This document shows, one piece after another, positions 1 to 10,714 of a DNA stretch of 64,000 bases (the first letter of the stretch is position 1; every line of letters begins with the position of its first letter). The stretch covers positions 1,798,001 through 1,862,000 of the forward strand of contig NC_012522.1 in the NCBI RefSeq assembly GCF_000010805.1, written 5' to 3'. This DNA is from Rhodococcus opacus B4 (GTDB lineage: Bacteria > Actinomycetota > Actinomycetes > Mycobacteriales > Mycobacteriaceae). The position numbers were made by a program, and so were the translations under genes. The notes below the pieces were generated by a model. That model saw only the letters and a list, made by a program, of their open reading frames with translations. It was not told the origin of the DNA and searched no databases.

Positions 1-194
1 CCGCGAACACGATGCCCGGCTGGATGCAGGCGTTCGTGAACGTCAACCCTGTGTCGCATGTCGTGACGGCGGTGCGTGAACTCGTCAACGACGGCCACTT
101 CGGGGTCCACGTGGTGTGGTCGCTGCTCGGCGCCGCCGTGATCGTCGCGGTCATGGCGCCGCTGACGGTCCGGACGTACATGCGCAAGGCCTGA
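1..194 (+). CDS. ABC-2 type transporter permease, C-terminal fragment
   Basis: Only the last 64 or so codons are in the window; the gene enters from the left edge in the frame that contains base 3. The residues include a NVNPVSHVVTAVREL stretch, typical of the C-terminal part of daunorubicin-resistance-type (DrrB-like) ABC-2 permeases, followed by one hydrophobic helix and a short basic tail (YMRKA). The family moves drugs or lipids across the membrane with a separate ATPase subunit, which would lie off the left edge. The stop is followed by a strong hairpin. The substrate cannot be inferred. Confidence 0.75.
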   Translation, partial: ANTMPGWMQAFVNVNPVSHVVTAVRELVNDGHFGVHVVWSLLGAAVIVAVMAPLTVRTYMRKA

Positions 195-205
195 CACCCG
201 AAGAA

Positions 206-246
206 CGAAGCGAGCCGGTGGACGCGGGGTCCACCGGCTCGCTTCG
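206..246. terminator. Bidirectional hairpin terminator
   Basis: An 18-bp perfect stem (arms 206-223 and 229-246) closes a 5-base loop. It begins 12 bases after the stop of the ABC permease and ends 2 bases before the stop of the convergent TatA-like gene. A short T-rich stretch (tatttct) follows on the plus strand. The position between two convergent genes fits a shared terminator. Confidence 0.8.
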
Positions 247-247
247 G

Positions 248-415
248 CTATTTCTCCGGTTCGGGGGCGTCCGCCTGCAACTCCCCCACCTCCGTCTTGA
301 GGATCCGCATCGACCGGCCCAGCCCGCGGGCGGCGTCCGGGAGTTTCTTCGACCCAAACAGCACCACGAGGACCACCGCGATGATTGCCCAGTGGCTCGG
401 GCTCAGTGCCCCCAC
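248..415 (-). CDS. TatA/E-like twin-arginine translocase subunit (short)
   Basis: A 55-residue protein with the TatA layout: a short N-terminus, one membrane helix (about residues 9-21), the hinge motif [14 protein letters not shown], then a short amphipathic and acidic tail. TatA proteins assemble the pore of the Tat pathway, which exports folded proteins. The chosen start is GTG at 415, which shares a base with the TAG stop of the RidA gene (TAGTG), suggesting translational coupling. It is shorter than a usual housekeeping TatA (about 80-100 aa), so it may be a dedicated accessory copy. The first gene of this run encodes an oxidase with a twin-arginine signal, which makes the placement meaningful. 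Confidence 0.85.
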   Translation of the reverse strand: MGALSPSHWAIIAVVLVVLFGSKKLPDAARGLGRSMRILKTEVGELQADAPEPEK

Positions 416-1089
416 TACTGGGGCTCCTCGCCGTCGGGGTACACGGCGTCCACCTCGACCTCGACGAGCCAGCCGGCGGCGGGCAGGCTCGCGACCTCCA
501 GCGCGAACCGGCTGGGCCGCGCGGAGTTCCGTTCCATCGGGGCAGCGGGTTCCGCAGTGCCGAGCGGGACCAGTTCCGTGTCTTCCGTGTCGAGGTTGGT
601 GTTCGCGAAGAACTGCCGGTAGGCGCGGTTCCAGCCGGCGTAGTCGGCGCGGTCGGTGCCGGGTGCGTTGTCGAGGAACACCCGCATGGTCACGACGTCT
701 TCGAGGGTCAGCCCCTGCGCCTCGAGATTGTCGCGAATCCGCTTCAGCGCGTTGATGCCCTGCGCCTCGGTGATCGTGACGCCTGCCGGAAGTGCGCCGC
801 CCGCGAACACGTCGGTGTCGATGTAGGACTCGGGGGTGCCCTCGGGGGCTGCATTGTTGGACGCGCCGGGGCCGATTCCGCTCGACTTGTAGACGGCGGT
901 GCCGCCACCGATCACCACGCCCTGCGCGATCATCGGATTCGCTTCTCCAGCTTCGAGAACCGACTTGGAGACGAAGGTGCTGCTCGGCGCATCTGCCGCC
1001 GCCTCGTCGGAGGAGCACGACGTCGCCCCGAAAATCAGAGCGGAGGCCGCGAGGGCCGCGGTGACGGCCTTGGTACGAATCGACTTCAC
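415..1089 (-). CDS. RidA/YjgF-family lipoprotein
   Basis: About 224 residues. The N-terminus is a lipoprotein signal: basic residues, a hydrophobic stretch, then a Cys after GATS ([22 protein letters not shown]). The rest resembles the RidA/YER057c/UK114 family; the stretches [29 protein letters not shown] and [11 protein letters not shown] are typical. RidA enzymes hydrolyse reactive enamines/imines to keto acids and ammonia. I chose GTG at 1089 because AAGGAG lies 9 bases upstream; an in-frame TTG at 1098 abuts that site and is less likely. The gene sits 29 bases after the amine oxidase, whose product would be an imine. An exported RidA is unusual, since most are cytoplasmic and about 130 aa; here the domain carries extra segments. 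Confidence 0.8.
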   Translation of the reverse strand: MKSIRTKAVTAALAASALIFGATSCSSDEAAADAPSSTFVSKSVLEAGEANPMIAQGVVIGGGTAVYKSSGIGPGASNNAAPEGTPESYIDTDVFAGGALPAGVTITEAQGINALKRIRDNLEAQGLTLEDVVTMRVFLDNAPGTDRADYAGWNRAYRQFFANTNLDTEDTELVPLGTAEPAAPMERNSARPSRFALEVASLPAAGWLVEVEVDAVYPDGEEPQ

Positions 1090-1118
1090 AGTGCACAACT
1101 CCTTGTTCGAGGGAACGG

Positions 1119-2771
<1,653 letters not shown>

Positions 2772-2830
2772 TCATCCTGGGAGGGATGCGAGTCGGGAAG
2801 TTGTCGACGGCGAAACAATGTGAGGCAACC

Positions 2831-2861
2831 GAGTGAGAACCGGTGCGGACCGTTCTCACTC
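2831..2861. promoter_or_regulatory. Inverted-repeat operator candidate between oxidase and permease
   Basis: Perfect 10-bp arms GAGTGAGAAC (2831-2840) and GTTCTCACTC (2852-2861) are separated by 11 bases, with an inner GGT/ACC pair continuing the symmetry. It lies in the 202-base divergent gap, 65 bases before the permease start. The IclR gene coupled to the permease is the natural candidate to bind it. The hairpin reading is equally possible from sequence alone. Confidence 0.55.
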
Positions 2862-2925
2862 CGAAGTCGGAGTTCGACGCGAAACCGAAACGTCTCCGCA
2901 ACACGACCCGATTAGTTTCACGCGC

Positions 2926-4440
2926 ATGTCAGCCCTTTCCGACGCCATCGCGCGTTCGTTCGCCATCGGCGAGCCCGAACGTCAGGCATTGTCGCCGTTG
3001 CGGGCACTGGGCCGGAGGCAGTTGTCGGGCGTCGAAGTACTCGCCCAGTCGGTGGCCACGACGGCACCGGCGGTGTCGATGGTGGTTCTGCCCGTCACCA
3101 TGTTCACCCACCAGATGCTGCTGAGCGGTCTGATCACGATCGTCGTCGCAACCGTGGTCGTCTCCCTCATCGCGATCTGTGTCTCGCAGTTCACGCGGCG
3201 TATGGCGGCCGCGGGTGGTCTCTACAGTTTCGTGTTCCAGGGACTCGGCACCCGGGCCGCGCTGACCGCGGGCGTCGCGATGCTCACCAAATACGTGGGC
3301 AGCGCGGTGATGACGCTGTACCACGGTGGCCAGGCCGTGATCGCGACGCTCGGCTTCTTCGGACTGGAGTTGCGCGGGCCGGCCGAGCGCCTCCTCGTCT
3401 ACGCCGGGATCGCGATCGTGATCCTCGCCTGCCTGGTCCGCGGGGTGCGGTTCGCGGCCCTCGCCATCCTCGCCGTCGAATCGTGCTCGTTGCTGTTCAT
3501 CGCCGGTCTGATGATCGTGACGGGTGCGGGCGGCCAGCAGGCCCTTGTGCCACCGTCGGATTCGGCGTACGGGCCGCTGCTCATGACGCTGGCCGCGGTG
3601 TTCGCCCTGGCCGGTTTCGAGAGCGCCACGTTCTTCGGTCCGGAGGCCAAGCGCCCCCTCGCCACCGTGACCCGCACCGTGATGCTGACGCCGATGATCT
3701 GCGGCGGCCTGTTCATCTTCTCGGCGTGGGCCGCGTGGTCCGGCCGCACCGACACCTTGGTCAACGCGTACCTGCACGGCACCGGCACCGGTGTCGACCC
3801 GGCCGTGGTGATCGCCCTGAACCTCGGGTTGGGCACGTCGTGGCTGGCGTCGTCGATGGCGTCGTCGAATGCCGCGTCGCGCCTGCTGTATTCGATGGGG
3901 ATCGAAACCGTCGTTCCGCGCCTGTTCGCCCGGGTGCACCGCGGCTACCGCACCCCGTACGCGGCGCTGGCCGTCATCGTGTGCGTCGTGTGCGGAGGTG
4001 CCGCGACGTTCGGCCTCGTCGGCAAATCGGCGGCGTTCGGTCATGTGCAGTTGATCGCCCGAACGGCGGTGGTCGCGGCGTACGTGCTGGTGGCGGTGGC
4101 GTCGGTGTTCTTCCTCCGCCGGATCGGAGAGCACACGCCCCTCGTCCTCGCGGCCGGAGTCTCGGGCAGCGCCGCCGGCGGAATCGTGCTGGCCTACATG
4201 CTGTTCGTGAACGTGGCGCACGGTTTCACGATGGTCCCGGCCGTGGTGCTGGCCCTGTTGCTGTCGGGTTCGGCGTGGCAGCTGTACCTGCGGTGGCGCT
4301 ACCCGGCGAGCCTGCGGTCGATGGGTGTGTTCGACACGGCGGAGACGGACGACGTGCTGCCGGGGGCCGGGGTGTTCGCGACGGATGCCGCCGGGAACGT
4401 CGCGTTGACGGCGGCTGGACGCACGCCCGGGTCTCGGTGA
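2926..4440 (+). CDS. APC-family amino acid/amine permease
   Basis: 504 residues with about 12 hydrophobic segments, in the amino acid-polyamine-organocation superfamily. Typical features are the N-terminal RQLSGVEVLAQSVATTAPA segment before helix 1, and FALAGFESATFFGPEA in the middle, the conserved helix 6 region with its unwound GFE-type motif. Start is the ATG at 2926; an upstream GTG in the same frame would lengthen it, but this ATG begins the conserved part. The last base of its TGA is the first base of the IclR ATG (TGATG), so the two are coupled. It is divergent from the exported amine oxidase and probably takes up the substrate or a product of that system. Confidence 0.85.
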   Translation: MSALSDAIARSFAIGEPERQALSPLRALGRRQLSGVEVLAQSVATTAPAVSMVVLPVTMFTHQMLLSGLITIVVATVVVSLIAICVSQFTRRMAAAGGLYSFVFQGLGTRAALTAGVAMLTKYVGSAVMTLYHGGQAVIATLGFFGLELRGPAERLLVYAGIAIVILACLVRGVRFAALAILAVESCSLLFIAGLMIVTGAGGQQALVPPSDSAYGPLLMTLAAVFALAGFESATFFGPEAKRPLATVTRTVMLTPMICGGLFIFSAWAAWSGRTDTLVNAYLHGTGTGVDPAVVIALNLGLGTSWLASSMASSNAASRLLYSMGIETVVPRLFARVHRGYRTPYAALAVIVCVVCGGAATFGLVGKSAAFGHVQLIARTAVVAAYVLVAVASVFFLRRIGEHTPLVLAAGVSGSAAGGIVLAYMLFVNVAHGFTMVPAVVLALLLSGSAWQLYLRWRYPASLRSMGVFDTAETDDVLPGAGVFATDAAGNVALTAAGRTPGSR

Positions 4441-5183
4441 TGGGCGCCCGAGCCGGGGAGATCGCGGGCCACGAACCGCGCGCCGTGCAGAAGGCACTCG
4501 CCCTGCTCGAGGCGGTCGCGCAACTCGGGTCCGGGGCGACCGCGAGAGACATAGCCGCACACGCGGGGATCCCCCAGGCCACGGCGTACCGGCTGCTCAA
4601 TCTCCTGACCGCCGACGGATATCTGGTGCGGATCGCCGACCTGTCCGGGTTCGCGCTGGGCCGCCGGACCCGGCAGCTGGCGGGTGCCGACGCCGCACCC
4701 GACCCGGTCGACCACCACGCCGTCCTCGACGAGTTGCGGGAGCAGGTCCGTTTCGGCGTTCACCTGGCGTCGTTCGACGGCGGCCGGGTGCGCCTCGTCG
4801 ACCGGGATCCCGACCACGAACTCAGCGGCGAGACCGCGATCGCCGCACACCTGCACGCGTCCGCCATCGGCAAGGTCCTTCTCGCGTCTCGTCCCGAACT
4901 GGTCCCGCCGAGCCTGCGCAGGGTGACGTCGTCGACCATCACCGACGTCCGCACGCTGCGGGCCGAACTCGACGCCGTCCGGCACACCGGTTCGGCCCGC
5001 GAGGTCGACGAAGTGCGTGTCGGCCGCAGCGCGGTCGCCGTTCCGGTGCGCGACGCGCAGAACGCGGTGACCGGGTGCCTCGCGGCGATCGGGAAGACGG
5101 GACGGCTGGCGGTCGACGACCCGGAACTCACCGACCTTCTACGCTCCTGCGCGGCGCGGGTCGGCGGCTGGGTGCCCGCGTGA
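4440..5183 (+). CDS. IclR-family transcriptional regulator
   Basis: 247 residues. The winged HTH is at about residues 14-75 (AVQKALALLEAVAQLG, then IPQATAYRLLNLLTADGYL). The C-terminal effector domain contains HLHASAIGKVLLAS, the typical IclR ligand-domain motif, and GRSAVAVPVRD. IclR proteins are usually local repressors or activators that respond to a small catabolic effector. ATG at 4440 overlaps the permease stop by one base. The last 45 bases overlap, tail to tail, the end of the large SARP gene. The inverted repeat at 2831-2861 is a plausible target. Confidence 0.88.
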   Translation: MGARAGEIAGHEPRAVQKALALLEAVAQLGSGATARDIAAHAGIPQATAYRLLNLLTADGYLVRIADLSGFALGRRTRQLAGADAAPDPVDHHAVLDELREQVRFGVHLASFDGGRVRLVDRDPDHELSGETAIAAHLHASAIGKVLLASRPELVPPSLRRVTSSTITDVRTLRAELDAVRHTGSAREVDEVRVGRSAVAVPVRDAQNAVTGCLAAIGKTGRLAVDDPELTDLLRSCAARVGGWVPA

Positions 5184-8100
5184 GCCGCCGTCACGGATCA
5201 CCGCGGTGAGCACATCCAGAATCTCGGTGTGCACTCTGCGACGTGACCACGTACCGACCCTCGCCTGCGCCGACGTCCAGCGGTCCGTATCGACGTTCTC
5301 GAGTGCGAAGGCCACGTGGCGGTGGTGTTGCAGCGAGACGCTGTCCTGCCGGGCGCGAGCCGGAACGGACAGGGCCAGGAGCGCGAGACCGCGTTCGGAT
5401 TCACCGCGTGCGATCTCGAAACATCCGATGGCCGCCGCGACTGCGCCGGTGACGGGAAGATCCGGATATGCGCCCACTCCCAGCCGGGTCCGTGCCCACT
5501 CCGCGAGCTGCGGAACGATGTCCACCATCATCTCGGACCGGCCGTGCAGCACGTGGGCGGACACCACCGAGGCCGCGAGCACGAGTCCGTACGGATCGGC
5601 GTAGGGCGCGGCCGTGATCCGGGGGTACATCAGGTCCAGCGCCTCCCGGTAACGGGCGAGCCCCCGTTCGACGTCGCCGTCCGCCAGATCGGCTTCCGCG
5701 AGACTGCTCATGGCGGCGATCCGCCATTCGTCCTGCTGGTCGTCGGTGCCCGCGCCGGGACCGCGATGCTCGAGCAGCGTCTCTGCCAGCACCTTGCGGC
5801 CCGCCTCGACGTCACCGTCCGCGATCAGCGCGGAAGCCTGGAAACCCCACAGCTGGTCCGCCTCCTCCTGCGCGCCCAGTTTCCGCAGCCCCGCGACCGC
5901 GTCCTGATAGAGCGACACCGCGTCCCGGTACCGGCCGGACTGGCTGTACAGCGAGCCGAGGAACTGGGCCGCCATCGCCGCGCCCCACACGTCACCGATC
6001 GAGGCGCACAGGTCGGAGACGGCCCGCGCGTCACGCACGGCACCGCGGAAATCGCCGAGGTTCTCACGCATGCTGGCCCGCGCCGCCAGCGCCGCCGCAT
6101 GGGTTTCCCGATCGTGCGAGCGCACCCCTTCCGCGACCACCCTGGCGTGCCGCCGCCCCGACCCCAGGGACAGGATGACGTTCACCGCGAACGAGGAGAC
6201 CGGCGGCAGATCGGCGCGATGGCGGACGAGGTGCCGCAATCGGGTCCGGGTACGGGCGAGGGTGCGGGCCTGACCGCCGAACACCAGATGCATCGCCGCG
6301 AGCAGGAACGTGTACGCCACCAACTCCGAGTCGACGTCGCTCAGATCCGCGCCTTCCGTAGCCGCCAGGATCCGCGGCGTCCAGTTCATCACCTCCGAGT
6401 GCGCGCCCCGAATGGCCCACAGGCCGCCCAGCACCGGGAACACGATCGCGACGGTCTCGGCGTCGCCGCGCTCGACCGCCCACCGGAGCACGGCGAGGAA
6501 GTTGTCGTGGTCGGCGTCGATGTCGTCCGCGAGCGCGACCTGGTCGGCACGGCACCGCACCAGTGCCTCCGACGCGAACAGTCCCGCCCAGACCCTTTGG
6601 CGAGCAAATACTTCCGGCTCCTCGGCGGCCTCGCCGAGTCGCTCCTCGCCGTATTCGCGCACCGTCTCGAGCATGTAGTAGCGCAGCGTGTCCGACGTCT
6701 CCGACACGGACAGCAGCGATTGGTTGACGAGGCCCTCGACAGCCTCCGCGACATCGTCGACGCCGTCCCATTCCGCGATCGTCCGGGCGGCGTCCAGCGT
6801 GAACCCCGCCGGGAATCGGCACAGTCGGCGCAGTGCGATCTGCTGCTGCTCGCTCAGAAGCTGCCAGCTCCAGTCGATGACGGCATGCAGGGTGCGGTGC
6901 CGCTCGGGCGACGTCGGGTCGTGCGAGCGCAGCAGCGCGAACCGGTGCTCGAGTCTGCGGCCGATGTCCTCGACGCTCATGCTGCGCACCCGGGCGGCGG
7001 CCAGTTCGATCGCGAGCGGAAGACCGTCGAGGGTGCGGCAGACACTGCGCACGGTTTCCGGGTCGAGCCGCGCCGTCGGTCGCACGGCGCGGGCCCGGGC
7101 CGTGAACAGTTGAACGGCGGGCGCGTCCTCGTCGTCGATCGCCAGCGGCGGCAGCGGGTACACCGCCTCGGACGCGAGCATGAGGGGCGATCGGCTGGTC
7201 GCGAGGACGGTCAGCTGATCGCCTGCGGCCACCAGGTCGGCCACGATCTCGGAACACGCCCCGACGACGTGCTCACAGTTGTCGAGAATCAGCAGCATCG
7301 GCCCCGCCGACAGCGCTTCCCGGAGTTTTTCCCGCGCGGAATGGATGCGGCTGAGCGTGAGTCGCCCCGGTGCGATGTCGATCTCACTGAGACCCAGGGT
7401 GCTGCTGATCGCCGCCACGACGTCTTCACTGCTGCGCAGCGACGCGAGTTCCACCAGGGCCACGGACGTCCGCGCGGCGGCCCGCGCACCCAGTTCGTGT
7501 GCGAGGCGGGTCTTGCCGGCACCGCCCGGTCCGAGAATGGTCACGACGCGCGAGGACGTGAGCAGTGCCTCGATCTCCACCACGTCGGTGTTCCGGCCCA
7601 GCAGGGCGTTCGGTGCCGCCCGGAGGCCGATCGCCGTGCGGTCCGGCGCCGCGGGGCGCCGGCGGTCCGGCCCGGGTGCGCCGTCGCCGCGCAGGATCTC
7701 GGTGTGCAGGGCGACGAGGGCAGGGGACGGGTCTGCTCCCAGCCGATCGACCAGCCGCCTGCGGAAGGTCGCGAACACGTCCAGCGCCTCGTTGTCGCGC
7801 CCGAGCCCGGCGAGGGCACGCATGAGGTCGGCGTGTGCCCGCTCGTCGAGGGGTTCCGCGGCCACGTGCGCCTGCGCCTTCGGCAGGGCGGTCGCCCAGT
7901 CGCCGGCGTCGACCAGCGCTGCCCGTTCCGCGGCCTCGAGCCGGCCCCGGATCACCGCGGCGTCCGCTGCGAGTTCCCTTGCCGCGGCGCCCGCGGGAAG
8001 GTCGGCGCCCGGGTCGCCCCGCCACAGTGCGAGTGCATCGCGGATCTCGTCCGGCCCGGCGCCGCCGTCACCCCGGCCCGGCAGCCGGCGCGTCACGTCC

Positions 8101-8438
8101 TCCGCGCGGGTCAGGTCGACGGCGTCCCGGGACACCGCCAGCCGGTATCCGGCCGGGCCGATCTCCAGCATTCCGTCCGGCAACGCCGCCCGCAGCCGGG
8201 AGACCTGCGTGTGCAGCGCGTTCATCGGCGACCGCGGCGGATCCTCACCCCACACCTCGTCGATGAGTGCCTGGGCGGACCGGCTCCGGCCGGGATCGCG
8301 GGCGAGGGCAACGAGCAGGCTGCGCGCGCGGGTGCCGGGCAGCGGGGCGAGCGCACCCGATCGCCACGTCGATACCTCACCCAACAAGGCGACCTGGATC
8401 GGTGCGCTTGCCGGTGCCACCGTCTCGTCCACGCTCAT
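5139..8438 (-). CDS. SARP/AfsR-type regulator with BTAD and NB-ARC ATPase domains
   Basis: About 1099 residues. Order of parts: a winged HTH of the OmpR/SARP type (about residues 15-90, [12 protein letters not shown]..), a bacterial transcriptional activator domain (to about 245), an NB-ARC-like NTPase with P-loop [11 protein letters not shown] (about 302-311) and the Walker B-like [11 protein letters not shown], then a long helical TPR-like C-terminal half. This is the BTAD/ATPase architecture seen in AfsR and related actinobacterial regulators of metabolism. I chose ATG at 8438; GTG codons at 8450 and 8432 are alternatives and no strong Shine-Dalgarno decides. It is divergent from menA with about 100 bases between. 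Its target genes cannot be deduced. Confidence 0.82.
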   Translation of the reverse strand: MSVDETVAPASAPIQVALLGEVSTWRSGALAPLPGTRARSLLVALARDPGRSRSAQALIDEVWGEDPPRSPMNALHTQVSRLRAALPDGMLEIGPAGYRLAVSRDAVDLTRAEDVTRRLPGRGDGGAGPDEIRDALALWRGDPGADLPAGAAARELAADAAVIRGRLEAAERAALVDAGDWATALPKAQAHVAAEPLDERAHADLMRALAGLGRDNEALDVFATFRRRLVDRLGADPSPALVALHTEILRGDGAPGPDRRRPAAPDRTAIGLRAAPNALLGRNTDVVEIEALLTSSRVVTILGPGGAGKTRLAHELGARAAARTSVALVELASLRSSEDVVAAISSTLGLSEIDIAPGRLTLSRIHSAREKLREALSAGPMLLILDNCEHVVGACSEIVADLVAAGDQLTVLATSRSPLMLASEAVYPLPPLAIDDEDAPAVQLFTARARAVRPTARLDPETVRSVCRTLDGLPLAIELAAARVRSMSVEDIGRRLEHRFALLRSHDPTSPERHRTLHAVIDWSWQLLSEQQQIALRRLCRFPAGFTLDAARTIAEWDGVDDVAEAVEGLVNQSLLSVSETSDTLRYYMLETVREYGEERLGEAAEEPEVFARQRVWAGLFASEALVRCRADQVALADDIDADHDNFLAVLRWAVERGDAETVAIVFPVLGGLWAIRGAHSEVMNWTPRILAATEGADLSDVDSELVAYTFLLAAMHLVFGGQARTLARTRTRLRHLVRHRADLPPVSSFAVNVILSLGSGRRHARVVAEGVRSHDRETHAAALAARASMRENLGDFRGAVRDARAVSDLCASIGDVWGAAMAAQFLGSLYSQSGRYRDAVSLYQDAVAGLRKLGAQEEADQLWGFQASALIADGDVEAGRKVLAETLLEHRGPGAGTDDQQDEWRIAAMSSLAEADLADGDVERGLARYREALDLMYPRITAAPYADPYGLVLAASVVSAHVLHGRSEMMVDIVPQLAEWARTRLGVGAYPDLPVTGAVAAAIGCFEIARGESERGLALLALSVPARARQDSVSLQHHRHVAFALENVDTDRWTSAQARVGTWSRRRVHTEILDVLTAVIRDGGSRGHPAADPRRAGA

Positions 8439-8541
8439 CTGCTGGTCCACCGCGTTCGATGGTATTGCACCGGGCGGACACGAACTTCTCGAAGTTCGGT
8501 GTGGGTGCGGGCGCCTTCTCGCTCGGTGCAAAGATCGGTGC

Positions 8542-9411
8542 ATGGCAACGGCTGCTCAATGGATCGAAGGCGCTCGTCCGCGCACCCTCCCGAACGCGAT
8601 CGCCCCTGTGCTCGTGGGCACCGGCGCCGCGGCATCGCTCGGCGGCGCGGTGTGGTGGAAGGCGGTGCTGGCACTGGTGGTCTCTCTCGCGTTGATCGTG
8701 GGAGTCAATTTCGCCAACGACTACTCGGACGGGATTCGCGGCACCGACGACGAGCGGGTCGGACCGCTGCGGCTCGTCGGCTCCAAGCTGGTGAAACCGG
8801 CGGCGGTGAAGGCGGCGGCCATCGCCTGCTTCGCGGTCGCCGCGGTGGCCGGCCTGGTCCTCGCCGTCACCACCGCGTGGTGGCTCGTGCTGGTCGGCGC
8901 CCTGTGCATCGTGGGCGCCTGGTTCTACACGGGCGGCAAGAAGCCCTACGGGTACAGCGGCTTCGGCGAGGTCGCCGTCTTCGTGTTCTTCGGTCTCGTC
9001 GCCGTCCTGGGCACCCAGTACGTGCAGGCCGAGACGGTGGACTGGGCCGGACTCGTGTCCGCGGTCGCCGTCGGGTCGTTCTCGAGCGCCGTTCTCGTCG
9101 CCAACAATCTGCGGGACATTCCCACCGACACCGCATCCGGCAAGCGCACGCTCGCGGTCCGGCTCGGCGACTCGCGTACCCGCATCCTGCATCTGGTCAC
9201 GCTGACGGTGCCGTTCGTCGTGACCCTGGTCCTGGTGCTGCGCACCCCGTGGGCGCTCGTCGGGCTGCTCGCGCTGCCCCTTGCGGTCCGGGCGAACGCT
9301 CCCGTCCGCTCGGGCGGCCTGGGGCTCGCACTGATTCCCGCGCTTCGGGATTCGGGGCTGGCGATGCTGGTCTGGGGCGCCGCGACCGCCGTGGCGCTGT
9401 CGGCCGCCTGA
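8542..9411 (+). CDS. menA: 1,4-dihydroxy-2-naphthoate polyprenyltransferase (MenA)
   Basis: 289 residues, polytopic UbiA-family prenyltransferase. It starts [20 protein letters not shown], the classic MenA N-terminus, and carries the first Asp-rich motif in [15 protein letters not shown] (about residues 56-70). The second motif region is [20 protein letters not shown]. It prenylates DHNA to demethylmenaquinone in the membrane, the penultimate step of menaquinone synthesis. Start ATG at 8542. The stop is only 9 bases from the stop of the convergent small membrane gene. Other men genes are not in the window. Confidence 0.93.
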   Translation: MATAAQWIEGARPRTLPNAIAPVLVGTGAAASLGGAVWWKAVLALVVSLALIVGVNFANDYSDGIRGTDDERVGPLRLVGSKLVKPAAVKAAAIACFAVAAVAGLVLAVTTAWWLVLVGALCIVGAWFYTGGKKPYGYSGFGEVAVFVFFGLVAVLGTQYVQAETVDWAGLVSAVAVGSFSSAVLVANNLRDIPTDTASGKRTLAVRLGDSRTRILHLVTLTVPFVVTLVLVLRTPWALVGLLALPLAVRANAPVRSGGLGLALIPALRDSGLAMLVWGAATAVALSAA

Positions 9412-9420
9412 GCGTCCCGG

Positions 9421-9801
9421 TCAGTCGCCGTCCGGCAGCAGAATGCCGAGAACGAAGTTGACGATCGAGATGATCAGGCCGCCCCACACGGCCGTCCAGA
9501 AGCCGTCCACGGTCAGGCCGTAGTCGGTCAGCGAACTGAGCCAGGCGGTGAGCATCAGCATCAGGGCGTTGATCACCAGGGTGAACAGCCCCAGCGTCAG
9601 GATCAGCAGCGGCAGCGACAGCAACTTCACCAACGGCTTGACGAAGATGTTGACGACGGTGAACACCAGCGCGATGCCGAGCAGCACCACGATGTCCCAG
9701 CCGGTTCCGTTGCCCGAACTGGAGATGTCGATACCCGACACCCAGGCTGCCGCCAGCCAGATCGCGAACGCGTTGATGACGAGGCGTACCAAGAAGGTCA
9801 T
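9421..9801 (-). CDS. Phage holin family/YvlD-like four-helix membrane protein
   Basis: 126 residues with four predicted membrane helices and the conserved VFTVVNIFVKPLVKLLSLPL segment of the YvlD / 'phage holin family 4' group. Despite the family name, these are ordinary chromosomal membrane proteins; no phage genes are nearby. Start ATG at 9801; an upstream frame extension (CQHAR) is not typical. It lies 60 bases downstream of the ClpN-domain gene on the same strand and converges on menA. The function is unknown. Confidence 0.8.
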   Translation of the reverse strand: MTFLVRLVINAFAIWLAAAWVSGIDISSSGNGTGWDIVVLLGIALVFTVVNIFVKPLVKLLSLPLLILTLGLFTLVINALMLMLTAWLSSLTDYGLTVDGFWTAVWGGLIISIVNFVLGILLPDGD

Positions 9802-9861
9802 GCGTGCATGCTGGCACACCGATCGGACAAACGGGAACCGGGCGACGCCGGAGCGGGACGG

Positions 9862-10428
9862 TCAGGCCGCGCGGTCGTCGAGGGCCGCGTGCACTCGGTG
9901 GCGGAGTTCGTCCACCCCGACCCGGACCTCGAGGATCTGTCTCGTGGTGCCCTCGGCGACGCGCAGTATCCCGAGGAAGATGTGCTCGGCGCCGATGTGA
10001 TCGTCCTTGCGCGCCAGCGCCTCCCGCAGTGACAGTTCGATCGCCTTCTTCGCGTCGCGGGTGAACCCGATGTGCCCCGACTTCCGGCCGAACCAGCCGC
10101 GCTTCTCCGACGGTTGCTCCGGATCGAGCACGCCCTTGCCGAAGTTCTGCTCGAGACTCTGCCGCACGGCGTCGAGGTCGATCCCGATCGATTCGAGCGC
10201 TTCCGCGTCGGCGTCGCTCAGGGCGGTGCCGTGCGTCGCGACGGTCGCTCGCGCCGTGTCCTCCTCGATGCCGGCGTCGGTGAGGATGCCGTGGACGGGT
10301 TCGGTTTTCACGGACAGCAGCGCGAGTAGGAGGTGCTGCGGCCCGATCTGCGGCGACTTCAGGTCGCGCGCTTCCTGCTGCGCGCCGATCACCACGGCCC
10401 GGGCGTCCTTCGAGAATCGTTCGAACAT
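9862..10428 (-). CDS. ClpN-domain protein without ATPase
   Basis: 188 residues made of two Clp N-terminal repeats: MFERFSKDARAVVIGAQQEA..HLLLALL at the start and GFTRDAKKAIELSLREAL..HIGAEHIFLGIL in the second half (from about residue 120). These are the substrate and adaptor-docking repeats of ClpA/ClpC, here without any AAA+ module (no Walker motifs). It is translated 6 bases after the small HTH gene on the same strand, so the pair is a unit. It may act as an adaptor, decoy or stress sensor for the Clp machinery; this is inference. Confidence 0.85.
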   Translation of the reverse strand: MFERFSKDARAVVIGAQQEARDLKSPQIGPQHLLLALLSVKTEPVHGILTDAGIEEDTARATVATHGTALSDADAEALESIGIDLDAVRQSLEQNFGKGVLDPEQPSEKRGWFGRKSGHIGFTRDAKKAIELSLREALARKDDHIGAEHIFLGILRVAEGTTRQILEVRVGVDELRHRVHAALDDRAA

Positions 10429-10434
10429 GCGCCG

Positions 10435-10650
10435 TTACCTCCCTCTCCGGTTGTGTTTCTGGTGGACGGCCTGCCTGCTCACCTCGAGGGAGTCGGCGAT
10501 CGCCTGCCAGGACCAGCCCTGGGCGCGGGCGTTGGCGACCTGGATGGCCTCGAGCCGTTCGAGAAGTCGCCGCAGCGCACGCACGGCCCGCAACCCCTCG
10601 GCGGGGTCTGGGCTGCCCGCCGCTGCGGCGAGCGTGGTTGCTTCGGTCAT
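10435..10650 (-). CDS. Small helix-turn-helix protein
   Basis: 71 residues. The C-terminal half is an HTH: ARAQGWSWQAIADSLEVSRQ then AVHQKHNRRGR, a homeodomain-like fold. The N-terminal half is helical (LRAVRALRRLLERLEAIQV). Start ATG at 10650, chosen because residues upstream of it are not family-like. It is followed after 6 bases by the ClpN-domain gene; HTH/ClpN gene pairs are common in actinobacteria. The likely role is local autoregulation. Confidence 0.78.
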   Translation of the reverse strand: MTEATTLAAAAGSPDPAEGLRAVRALRRLLERLEAIQVANARAQGWSWQAIADSLEVSRQAVHQKHNRRGR

Positions 10651-10714
10651 GCATGTCAATTTAGGTTGACACCAACCGGGCGTCAACCCTGCTTGACAGA
10701 TTCGAGGCGGGCCG

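Noticed and set aside
2929-4560. A 543-codon minus-strand frame
   Set aside because: It is antisense to the APC permease and is a composition artefact.
5316-9461. A 1381-codon open frame on the plus strand
   Set aside because: It is the antisense of the SARP gene and runs over the end of menA; its sequence is rich in Arg/Gly/His with no domain, which is usual for opposite frames in high-GC DNA.
9421-9801. Evidence for a prophage from a 'holin family' protein
   Set aside because: Only the family name suggests a phage; no integrase, capsid or lysis genes occur, and the gene is flanked by housekeeping genes.
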